Shown here: one piece after another, positions 28,501 through 35,938 of the stretch
Numbering within the stretch: position 1 is the stretch's first letter
How the letters are laid out: each line of letters begins with the position of its first letter
NCBI GenBank assembly: GCA_019419865.1
Contig: JAHZIG010000007.1
Location: forward strand, 79,066 to 143,065
DNA from: Clostridiales bacterium
GTDB taxonomy: Bacteria; Bacillota; Clostridia; Monoglobales; Monoglobaceae
Length of the DNA: 64,000 bases
Direction: 5' to 3'
Program-made: the position numbers and the translations under genes
The notes under the pieces: generated by a model
Seen by the model: the letters and a program-made list of their open reading frames with translations, nothing else
Told to the model about the DNA's origin: nothing
The model's database searches: none

Positions 28501-28685
28501 ATCTCGCAGGCGATATAGTGATGAACAATGTGATAGACATCTACGATCTGTCTGCGGTAGTATCCTATTTTGGAACAACGAATAATACAAACGAGTATTC
28601 AGAATACATAAAGTACGACTTAAACCGCGACGGTAAGATTGACTCCAAGGATGTGGCTATGGTTCTCGTATCCTGGGGATATTGA
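25566..28685 (+). CDS. Secreted GLUG/beta-helix protein with C-terminal cohesin-like and dockerin module
   Basis: A 1039-residue protein with signal peptide 1-26 (ending NAFAVD), preceded by AGGAGG. GLUG repeats occupy about 40-300 (FSGKFNGAEHVISNLSI, DVGLFGFTT, GGLIGFIGEG, GGIAGTV). A beta-helix-like region follows (about 360-690, with TIVLAADVE, SSGNGMYLAGYADT, IEIRAGILKIENSEI). A cohesin-like domain (about 702-840, with VVLAQIKFTGYGHINFAVD), an X module (about 858-960) and a dockerin (about 981-1039) complete it. The dockerin again has DIVMNNVIDIYD as first loop and DLNRDGKIDSKD as second. It is the third of three proteins with the same C-terminal unit, so all three probably bind the same cohesin. 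No enzyme motif is seen. Confidence 0.8.
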   Translation: MKKTLALLLVCMTALICMVSINAFAVDTWDGTTVDTTWYSVDATEYTIDSAADLAGLAQIVNGTADGIAQDSFSGKTVTLGDDIDLDGHEWMPIGREGSAFSGKFNGAEHVISNLSITGNNSDVGLFGFTTFGEIYDLTVENASVKGYLDVGVVAGTPYTTKYSNITVSGLIQVDGFAYVGGAFGKNAYADLIDIDVIGDDNSYVKAESGIYRTYVGGLIGFIGEGDKVIQDCDVAIDVSGSTCDVGGITGILHYGNKIINCKYEGNIELTNADPENAGEIGGIAGTVLTNENVATTIENSVATVESAVVTQNNGESADITETLTAAGAFYGEEHETNGELTVEATVNKREESFSNVVARIGDKGYTSFSAALDAAQAGDTIVLAADVENCDKILIGNGGVSSLTVDLNGYNIGFAANNCFQVYGGELNVIGSGMIYEESPYYSPIMMFGSSDDVADYSVVTIGEDVTSEGWSGLFIDHNNGNNYGIKANVYGKLISVDDIGGSAGHGLYVNGSITNQSNCPVITLDGATIDSSGNGMYLAGYADTTIKDSTITCLEDGCAGIEIRAGILKIENSEITGGFGEIDYEPNGNGSTTANAALAVAQHTTRLPLNVTVTSGTFNGSAAVYQLNPQDNPQEAIDRVNVMLSGGDYNGRIISEDLAGFINGGSFTDETIVESGYLADNLKLTSGQDGKFVVVEDDNITESVTVGFEKVDEDDDTLYNLVVSATGDEVINRLTSAQLAFTFTSEDNAVAYELIPYGDVNYSADPTRQGRYLFNFDGQTSPSGSGNSVVLAQIKFTGYGHINFAVDSAATDYNAVHATTFEDSIVTDYIPNGSAIGDNTKGDLVIGEPINTTINVPKYTLTVNIDFNNNISDNAAIYQQMTATISGGDLETPIVKTFGSDTENGSIALNDNRYTFTEELTENTKYKVTISGDGYRTTYYYVTMTGDKTLNFWNNVKDVADVIEVGADESTAVQTTYLAGDIVMNNVIDIYDLSAVVSYFGTTNNTNEYSEYIKYDLNRDGKIDSKDVAMVLVSWGY

Positions 28686-28701
28686 TTGACATCTTAGGGG
28701 A

Positions 28702-28775
28702 GGCGGAGCCAAGCTCCGCCCTCTCTCGAGGCATATAACTTTGATGATGACAATAGGTTATATGCTTTGAGAGAG
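28702..28775 (+). other. Two consecutive stem-loops before the fifth cluster gene
   Basis: GGCGGAGC-CAA-GCTCCGCC (28702-28720) is a perfect 8-bp hairpin. It is followed at once by a 19-bp stem, 28721-28739 with 28757-28775, broken only by two G-T wobbles. The 19-bp stem is long for a terminator and lacks a T-run. It lies about 60 nt before the next start codon. Confidence 0.65.
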
Positions 28776-28836
28776 GACAAAATATTTTATAGTAATTTAT
28801 TATACAGATGATATTAATCAAAAAGGAGAGGTTACC

Positions 28837-31800
28837 ATGATCTCAAAAAAGTTATTATCGTTTGCATTAGTATTTGTAATGCTCATTTCGATATTGCCGA
28901 TAAATATTTTTGCTGTCGATAACGAGGAAAAAGAAGAACGGACGGTGTATCTGCACGCTCAGGGCGAGAACCCGACCGAGACAACCAACGTAAGCACGGT
29001 ATATATGGGCGATACGGCCGAAATATACCTTGCAGTAGACGATCCTAATAAGGGCGATTACGAAAACGGCGAGCATTTGGAACCGCAGTATGATATGAAC
29101 GGATATACCGTGAAGATCTATTTCGACCCCGAATATTTCGCTTATGCGTCCGATGCGTCCGGACCGATCGATTACACTGTCCCGGATAATAATATCCCCT
29201 CTTCGGGGAATGAGGACGAAGAAGTGGGCGACACGCCGGTAGAGGACGTGCCTCAGGAGATAGGATATTACGTCTACAGACAGGGGAGCGGAACCCAAGA
29301 CGTAAACGGCAGAACATATAATACCGCGTATATAACGGTGTTCTTCAGCGGAGAGTATCTGCCGCAGAAGAGCGACGACCAGCTTTGGTATAACCTCTGT
29401 AAACTGCCTCTGACTCCGCTCAGAACAGGAGACACGGACGTATTTATCGACGTTGACAGCGCCGACGAATTCTCGCTTGAGCTTTTCGCCAAGAATACGA
29501 CCGACGAGTATTCGCAGACGTTTAGATTCAACACGATAAACGGCGGCTATCATCATATCATAATCGACGATAAGGCGAGACCGACTCCGCCTGTGGCCGA
29601 CCCGATCTCTGGCGCATATACTTCGAGCCAGAGCGTTACGCTTACCGCCGAGGACGGTTGTACGATATATTATACCATAGACGGAACGGATCCGAAAACG
29701 AGCCAGACCCGTATAGAGTACGCCGGGCCTATCGAGATCGAGAGGACGACCGAGATCAGATGTTACGCTCTCAGAGATTCCGACGGTCGGGAGAGTAATA
29801 CGGTAAGTTATAACTATCGGATAATACCAAACGCGCCGTATTTGTTCGACAGCGCCAGAGAACTGATACCCAATATTTATGTCGAAAATAGTCCATATAC
29901 AGTATACGTTTCGGATAAGAGCGAGTTTGGTAATATCGAGGACGACAGCGAAGTATACTATACATTCTCCGAGAGCGCGGATTCAGACAATCCCGTTATA
30001 GGAACAGATCCTGAGACCGAATGGGTAAGAGTAGAAAAGAGTACGCAGACTATAGAAATAGACCGCACGCGCACCGTAAGGCTCATGACGAGTAAGATGG
30101 GCGAGTTCAGCGACGTTGCGTGGTATTATCTGGGGATAAGACCCGCTGGCGTAGTCGCAAGCCATCCTTCCGGTCAGTACGATTCCAAAATAGACGTTAC
30201 GCTCACGACCGAGACCGAGGGCGCGCGTATATACTACACTCTCGACGGTTCGGACCCTATAACTAACGGAATAGAATATGTTGGAACTCCGATCGTGATA
30301 GCCGACGACGCTACTCTTCGCGCTGTCGCCGAATACGACGATCAGTGGAGCTATATATCGTCGTACTGGTATTTGTTCAGCTTCTATGACGATTATGGGA
30401 TCGAGGCGTTTTATCCTTCGGGCGTGTACGAGGGCAGCGTAAACGTTACGCTCACACCTAACGATCCCGGCAATACGATAATATACAGTATTGACGGCGG
30501 AAACACATGGCTCGACTATGAAGGGACGCTTGTTATAGACGCTGATACCGATATAATCGCCAAGGCGGTCGACGAAAACGGCGTCGAGGGAGAAGAATAT
30601 ACTTTTACATATAGGATAAAACCGCTCCCGCCAGCTTTTGCGCCCGAGAGTACGCAGTTTACAAACGCGGACAGTATAACGATCTACTGTCCTGAGAGTA
30701 CGAACGACACGACCGAGAGATTCGAGTTGTTCTATACTACCGACGGCTCCGATCCAATAACGAGTCCTACGGCGATCAAAGCCGACGACGCTTCGGATGC
30801 GGCGACCATCACGATAACCGATTACACGGTAATATCCGCGGTTGTCAGGAAGGACGGCATGGCGTATTCGGACGTTGTTACTCATTCTTACGATATAGTG
30901 ACTGTAAGACCGGTAAGACCGCTGACGACGCTTCTGCCGGGAAGATACGAGAGGGAAATAGGCGACGAGGTCGGTTATTCGACGCAGTTTATGCCAATAC
31001 CGAGCGGTACGGAGATATATTACACTATAGGCTACGGCGACGAATTCTTCCCGGATCCGCAGCCGAATACAGAGGGAACGTTTAGATACGACGGAGAATC
31101 TATAGAACTTAAAGGAAAAACGACGATCAAAGCGGTGGCCGTGAATGAATTCGGAACCAAGAGCGACGTTGGAATTTTTGAATACGTTATAACACCGGAA
31201 GCGCCCAAGGCGGCTCCAAGCTCTGAAATAAGCGGCGATAAGCTTCCGGTCGTGCCGGTAGAGGCCGTTACGGGAAGTACGGTGCATTATACCATAAACG
31301 GATTTGAAAATGAGTTTATATGCGACGACGGAATTTTCTATATAGATACCGACACCGGAAACGCATACAGAGACGAGGCTTGCACAGAGGCGCTCGGAAC
31401 TGAGAATACAGGTACGATATCGTCCCCGGCTCAGCTTGAACTTTGGGCGGAGCTTGACGGAATATCAAGCGACCCCAACAACTATGTATATCAGCTCAGC
31501 GACGACCCGAGCGCTTTGGCGGCCCCGTATGCCGATAAAGATACCGGAACGTATGACGAGATAAATATCGACGGTAACAACAATCTGCTTCTTATAAATC
31601 TGTATTCGCTCAATTCCGGCGATCAGATAGAATATATGCTCGACGGCAGCGGCGAATGGAACGTATACGACGGCGGCGAGATCGCTTTAAAGGGCGATAC
31701 GATCATTCAGATACGTTCCGCTAGGGATGAAAACTACAGTGAAGTAGTCAGCTACGTATATAACTTTATACCGCTCGCGCCGGTGATCACGTTACCGTCC

Positions 31801-33438
31801 GGTAGATATGCCGACACGCCCGTACCCACGACCAGGATCGAGCTTGACGGCCGAGCGCCGACCGATAAGAATTATACGATCATGTACCGCGCAAACGGCG
31901 ATACGATGGATTACCGTTACACAGGTCAGGAAAGAGAGATCGATCATACGATGTCGTTTAAGGCTTACGTACTGAACGAGGACACCGGAAGAGTCAGCCC
32001 GAATACTATAAATTACTATATAATAGAAGGCGCGGCTTCGTCGTCCGGGTCCGTATATATCGGTTATCCGTACGATGCTGATAGGATAAGCGCGGACGTA
32101 TTGGGAACCGGAGATTACGCCGAGGGCATAAAACTCGTTTCTCAAAATAATAACGCGGAGATACATTATTATTACACATATACAAGAACCGACGGGACCA
32201 CGGCTACGACAGGCGAGCTTGTATACGACAACGCAAGTCCGATAATGCCGAGTTCAAATATGGAAGATATAACCATTACGGCTTGGCTTGTAGATGAGAA
32301 CGGAAGGATACCAAACAGCGACAGCGTATTCTATATCGATTTTATACATCTCGAGGTTCCCGTTACGTCGCTGGAGGGATCCGGCGAGACTGAATTCAGC
32401 CGCGGTACTTCGTACACTATCATCAACGATTACCCGGACGATGAGAATATCATTCTGTATTACACATTGGACGGAAGCGATCCTTCGGATCCGCAGAATA
32501 CCGGTAGGCTTGTATACGCCGGCGAACAGCTTACGCTGAACGGGTCTACGACGGTTAAGACGGTATACTTTAGCGCATGCGGCGAGTGTACGGAGTGTAT
32601 GAACGATAATCAAGCCGGTTGTCTAAACGGAGTTTACGGCAGGGTAGGCGAATACAGATACACCGTACCCACCGTTGAGTACGTAGGCGGCGGAGGCGGC
32701 GCAGGCGGCTTCGGCGGTAGCAGCGGAGGAAGCTCGGGCGGAGAGACGACTGAAGATAATACCAGAAGGTATACCGTAGATATCTTCGGCAACGAGCATC
32801 CGACGCATATCGGCTACATCAACGGTTACCCCGACGGCAGCGTACAGCCTGACGGCGCGATAACCCGCGAAGAGATGGCGGCTATTCTCTATCGTATAAA
32901 GAATAAGGAGTATGAAGAGCCGTTTGCATCGAGCGGAGACGTATTCCCTGACGTTTCGTCGGATCGCTGGTCAGTGACTGAGATAGAATATATGACGGAT
33001 CAAGGGGTTATTTACGGTTATCCCGACGGAGAATTCAAACCGGAGCAGAATTTGACGCGCGCTGAGTTTGCGGCTTTGATATACAGATTTGTCGGCTTGA
33101 CCGAGACGGATGCGACCAATATATTCTCCGACCTTAACATGGATCACTGGGCGTACGATGAAATACTCGCGCTTTGTGACGAAGGACTTGTTCAGGGCTA
33201 CGAGGATGGAACTTTCCGCGCTGAGAACGACATCACAAGAGCCGAGGTTATGACTGTTGTGAATAAGATCCTTGGCAGGAATCCTTCGGAGGAATATGTT
33301 AAGTCGCTGAATTTCAATCCATACAACGATCTCGAGAGCGATAAGTGGTATTATGTAATTGTGCTTGAAGCGACGATAACTCATGATTATTATCTTGACG
33401 ACAATGACGTTGAGATAGAGTGGGAAAACTGGAAATAA
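28837..33438 (+). CDS. Giant SLH-anchored protein with cohesin-like head and chitobiase-C-type repeats
   Basis: A 1533-residue exported protein; signal peptide 1-27 (ending IFAVD), AGGAGAGG ribosome site. Residues about 35-245 form a cohesin-like domain (GDTAEIYLAV, YTVKIYFDPEYFAY, TDVFIDVDSAD). Residues about 250-1285 are roughly ten repeats of the chitobiase/hexosaminidase C-terminal type, each with a strand such as IYYTIDGTDP, IYYTLDGSDP, LFYTTDGSDP or LYYTLDGSDP and a later 'A-V-A' strand. A Gly/Ser linker (about 1282-1303) leads to three SLH domains (about 1310-1500; GYPDGSVQPDGAITREEMAA, GYPDGEFKPEQNLTRAEFAA, GYEDGTFRAENDITRAEVMT). No catalytic motif is visible. It looks like a long wall-anchored stalk presenting a cohesin-like tip, and a terminator follows. 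Confidence 0.82.
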   Translation: MISKKLLSFALVFVMLISILPINIFAVDNEEKEERTVYLHAQGENPTETTNVSTVYMGDTAEIYLAVDDPNKGDYENGEHLEPQYDMNGYTVKIYFDPEYFAYASDASGPIDYTVPDNNIPSSGNEDEEVGDTPVEDVPQEIGYYVYRQGSGTQDVNGRTYNTAYITVFFSGEYLPQKSDDQLWYNLCKLPLTPLRTGDTDVFIDVDSADEFSLELFAKNTTDEYSQTFRFNTINGGYHHIIIDDKARPTPPVADPISGAYTSSQSVTLTAEDGCTIYYTIDGTDPKTSQTRIEYAGPIEIERTTEIRCYALRDSDGRESNTVSYNYRIIPNAPYLFDSARELIPNIYVENSPYTVYVSDKSEFGNIEDDSEVYYTFSESADSDNPVIGTDPETEWVRVEKSTQTIEIDRTRTVRLMTSKMGEFSDVAWYYLGIRPAGVVASHPSGQYDSKIDVTLTTETEGARIYYTLDGSDPITNGIEYVGTPIVIADDATLRAVAEYDDQWSYISSYWYLFSFYDDYGIEAFYPSGVYEGSVNVTLTPNDPGNTIIYSIDGGNTWLDYEGTLVIDADTDIIAKAVDENGVEGEEYTFTYRIKPLPPAFAPESTQFTNADSITIYCPESTNDTTERFELFYTTDGSDPITSPTAIKADDASDAATITITDYTVISAVVRKDGMAYSDVVTHSYDIVTVRPVRPLTTLLPGRYEREIGDEVGYSTQFMPIPSGTEIYYTIGYGDEFFPDPQPNTEGTFRYDGESIELKGKTTIKAVAVNEFGTKSDVGIFEYVITPEAPKAAPSSEISGDKLPVVPVEAVTGSTVHYTINGFENEFICDDGIFYIDTDTGNAYRDEACTEALGTENTGTISSPAQLELWAELDGISSDPNNYVYQLSDDPSALAAPYADKDTGTYDEINIDGNNNLLLINLYSLNSGDQIEYMLDGSGEWNVYDGGEIALKGDTIIQIRSARDENYSEVVSYVYNFIPLAPVITLPSGRYADTPVPTTRIELDGRAPTDKNYTIMYRANGDTMDYRYTGQEREIDHTMSFKAYVLNEDTGRVSPNTINYYIIEGAASSSGSVYIGYPYDADRISADVLGTGDYAEGIKLVSQNNNAEIHYYYTYTRTDGTTATTGELVYDNASPIMPSSNMEDITITAWLVDENGRIPNSDSVFYIDFIHLEVPVTSLEGSGETEFSRGTSYTIINDYPDDENIILYYTLDGSDPSDPQNTGRLVYAGEQLTLNGSTTVKTVYFSACGECTECMNDNQAGCLNGVYGRVGEYRYTVPTVEYVGGGGGAGGFGGSSGGSSGGETTEDNTRRYTVDIFGNEHPTHIGYINGYPDGSVQPDGAITREEMAAILYRIKNKEYEEPFASSGDVFPDVSSDRWSVTEIEYMTDQGVIYGYPDGEFKPEQNLTRAEFAALIYRFVGLTETDATNIFSDLNMDHWAYDEILALCDEGLVQGYEDGTFRAENDITRAEVMTVVNKILGRNPSEEYVKSLNFNPYNDLESDKWYYVIVLEATITHDYYLDDNDVEIEWENWK

Positions 33439-33449
33439 TTATTTAGACT

Positions 33450-33477
33450 GGAGATACGCTGCGGCGTATCTCCTTTT
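33450..33477 (+). terminator. Terminator of the surface-protein cluster
   Basis: A perfect 10-bp stem, GGAGATACGC-TGCG-GCGTATCTCC, then TTTTATT, 11 nt after the last cluster stop codon. It is the only clean terminator in the whole cluster. Confidence 0.92.
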
Positions 33478-33650
33478 ATTGCACTGAACGCGGTCATAGA
33501 GCTAAATTAAATCGTCGTTTATCTTTTATAGTGCGTCGAGCCCGACGCCTAAGTATAAGCTGAATCGCCCTATACAGAACTTAAGCGCCGGGCGTACGAA
33601 GTTCGTTGAAAGTTAACCTATATACTTGATTGAGAATCAAGCGTGCGCGC

Positions 33651-33681
33651 GATAAATAAAAACCGCCGAAAAACGGCGGTT
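33651..33681 (-). terminator. Terminator of the topoisomerase pair
   Basis: On the minus strand an 8-bp stem AACCGCCG-TTTTT-CGGCGGTT (33681-33661) is followed by TTTATTTA, 26 nt after the parC-like stop. The rest of the gap (33478-33650) shows only a small hairpin, GCGTCG/CGACGC at 33533-33548, and no gene. Confidence 0.88.
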
Positions 33682-33707
33682 CAGAAAAGTAATATTTCTA
33701 CTTAAAG

Positions 33708-35897
33708 TTAGTCTAAATCAATACCTATTTGTTCTATACCCAGATCCTCGGGACGAACTAAGGCTCCGGCTGCCGGGATATTTTTTGTTTTAAACCTCTT
33801 TAAATTCTTAATATCCGTTTCCTCAAGCGTTTCGACCGAGCTTAGCTTGCTGTCCTTTTTGCTTGTAAGCGCGTTTACGCCCTGCGTAGTCCTGGTGGTT
33901 TTAAGAGGTATCTTATCGGTGTTAAAGAGTAAGGCTCTGCCGTTATCTCCCCTTAGTATCAGATCGACGTCGTCGTCGCCGAGAACGAACATCCTGACCA
34001 GCGGCGATTTCACGGAGAATCCGCCGGAGAGTTTCTTTCTGTTCGACTTGGTCATATATGCGCTGAGAGGTACTTTGGCGACCTTTCCGTTTTCAAAACA
34101 GAAGAGGAGATTACCGCTGAAATCGTCGGTCGCGGCCATTCCCATTATTTCTTCTTTATCGGTCGTTCCGACAAGATTTTGAATATATTCGCCGAGCAGG
34201 CTCGCCTTGCTGTCGGGGATCTCGTGAGCCTTCATCTTAAATACGTCTCCGTTTTTTGCGAAGAAGAGAACTTCGCTCGAGTTGTTCGCCTCGCATTCCT
34301 GAATAATGGCGTCGTCCTCTTTGAGCTTCTGCTCGCCGCTCGAACGCAAAGAGACGAGCGAGATCTTTTTGACGTAGCCATGCTTTGTTCTGAACAATTT
34401 TACGGCGTAATCTTCAATAAACGTCTCCTCTGTCGGAACCTCTATGCTCTCTTCTGCGACTATAGAAGTTCTTCTTTCAGAACCGTATTTTTTAGCGACT
34501 TCTTTTAGCTGTTTTTCGATCAGCTTGTTTATCTTAGCTTTGCTTGCAAGAGTGGATTTAAGTTGTTCTATCTCCTTCTTCAGAGCCTCTATTTCGGTGG
34601 TGCGCTTAAGTATATAATCCTTATTAAGATTTCTTAGCTTTATCTCGGCGACGTATTCTGCCTGAAGTTCGGTTATGCCAAAGCCGCTCATAAGGTTTGG
34701 AACTACCATGGAGTCGTCCTCGGTCTCGCGAACGATCTTTATCGCCTTGTCTATGTCTAAGAGTATCAGTTCGAGGCCTTCGAGCAGATGAAGCTTATCG
34801 CTCTTTTTTTCAATATCGTAGGAGAGCGAGCGCTTGATACAGGACGTTCTGAATCTGAGCCACTCGGATATTATGTCGTTCACGCCAAGAACCATGGGAG
34901 AGCCTTCTATCAGCACGTTGAAGTTGCAGCCGAAGCTGTCGCAGAGCGAAGTCATCTTAAACAGTTTGGCCATAAGCATGTCGGGATCCGTTCCTCGCTT
35001 TAGGTCTATAGTCAGCTTCATACCTTTTAGATCGGTCTCGTCGCGTATGTCCGATATTTCTTTGATCTTTCCGCTTTTGATAAGATCGACGATCTTTTCA
35101 ATTATGACTTCGACTGTGGTTGTGTAAGGTATCTCCTTGATTTCTATACAGTTGTTTTTCTTGTCGTATTCGTATTTTGCCCTGACTTTAAACGAACCGC
35201 GCCCGGTTTTATAAATCTCGCGCATTGTGTCGCGGTTGTAGATAAGCTCTCCGCCGGTAGGAAAGTCCGGAGCCTTTAGAATATCGATTATATCGGCTTC
35301 AGGATCGTGCATTAGCGCGATCGTCGCGTCGCACAGCTCTACTAAATTAAAACTGCATATGTTAGACGCCATACCTACGGCGATACCCTGATTGGGGTTT
35401 GCGAGTATGTTCGGAAACGTGGTCGGCAGAAGCGTCGGCTCTTTGGCGCTTCCGTCGTAGTTGTCGACAAAATCGATAGTGTTTTTGTCCATGTCCTTGA
35501 ATATCTCCGAGCATACTTTGGCGAGTTTGACCTCGGTGTATCTTGAGGCTGCGTAAGCCATATCGCGGGAATACTGCCGTCCGAAATTACCCTTGGAATC
35601 GACTAACGGAACCAAAAGAGCCCCGTTTCCTTCCGTGAGCCTGACCATAGTCTCATATATCGCCGCGTCGCCGTGTGGGTTAAGCCGCATAGTTTGTCCG
35701 ACCACGTTTGCCGATTTGGTCCTCGCTCCGGTCAAAAGCCCCATTTTATACATGGTATATAGCAGCTTTCTGTGCGACGGTTTAAAACCGTCGATCTCGG
35801 GGATAGCTCTGGAGATTATAACGCTCATCGCATATGGCATATAATTCTGCTCAAGAGTATCCGTGATCTGCTGTTGTTCTATAATTGGTTTTTTCAT
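33708..35897 (-). CDS. parC: Type IIA topoisomerase subunit A (ParC/topoisomerase IV-like)
   Basis: A 729-residue DNA-cleaving subunit. The N-terminal winged-helix core has IPEIDGFKPSHRKLLY, MRLNPHGDAAIYETMVR and the catalytic Tyr in AYAASRYTEVK (residue 120). A coiled-coil region (about 360-480) leads to a shortened C-terminal beta-pinwheel (about 500-700). I see no GyrA box (QRRGGKG-type), so a decatenase role like topoisomerase IV fits better than gyrase. It lies 41 nt downstream of the matching subunit B gene. Sequence around the active site diverges from mainstream GyrA/ParC, so this is likely an additional clostridial pair alongside true gyrase elsewhere. Confidence 0.85.
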   Translation of the reverse strand: MKKPIIEQQQITDTLEQNYMPYAMSVIISRAIPEIDGFKPSHRKLLYTMYKMGLLTGARTKSANVVGQTMRLNPHGDAAIYETMVRLTEGNGALLVPLVDSKGNFGRQYSRDMAYAASRYTEVKLAKVCSEIFKDMDKNTIDFVDNYDGSAKEPTLLPTTFPNILANPNQGIAVGMASNICSFNLVELCDATIALMHDPEADIIDILKAPDFPTGGELIYNRDTMREIYKTGRGSFKVRAKYEYDKKNNCIEIKEIPYTTTVEVIIEKIVDLIKSGKIKEISDIRDETDLKGMKLTIDLKRGTDPDMLMAKLFKMTSLCDSFGCNFNVLIEGSPMVLGVNDIISEWLRFRTSCIKRSLSYDIEKKSDKLHLLEGLELILLDIDKAIKIVRETEDDSMVVPNLMSGFGITELQAEYVAEIKLRNLNKDYILKRTTEIEALKKEIEQLKSTLASKAKINKLIEKQLKEVAKKYGSERRTSIVAEESIEVPTEETFIEDYAVKLFRTKHGYVKKISLVSLRSSGEQKLKEDDAIIQECEANNSSEVLFFAKNGDVFKMKAHEIPDSKASLLGEYIQNLVGTTDKEEIMGMAATDDFSGNLLFCFENGKVAKVPLSAYMTKSNRKKLSGGFSVKSPLVRMFVLGDDDVDLILRGDNGRALLFNTDKIPLKTTRTTQGVNALTSKKDSKLSSVETLEETDIKNLKRFKTKNIPAAGALVRPEDLGIEQIGIDLD

Positions 35898-35938
35898 GCT
35901 TTTTATTACTCCGTTTAACTTTATTTGACGCCTATAAT

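Noticed and set aside
29983..31287. 434-codon open frame on the minus strand opposite the SLH/repeat protein
   Set aside because: Same reasoning: antisense shadow of a repetitive gene, no signals and no recognisable domain.
15989..33438. Calling the cluster a cellulosome
   Set aside because: Dockerins and cohesin-like domains are present but no glycoside hydrolase, carbohydrate esterase or classical cellulose-binding domain was found in these five proteins.
33478..33650. Riboswitch or small RNA between the surface cluster and the topoisomerase pair
   Set aside because: Only short hairpins (such as GCGTCG/CGACGC at 33533) are visible; both flanking genes end here, and no promoter or known motif was recognised.
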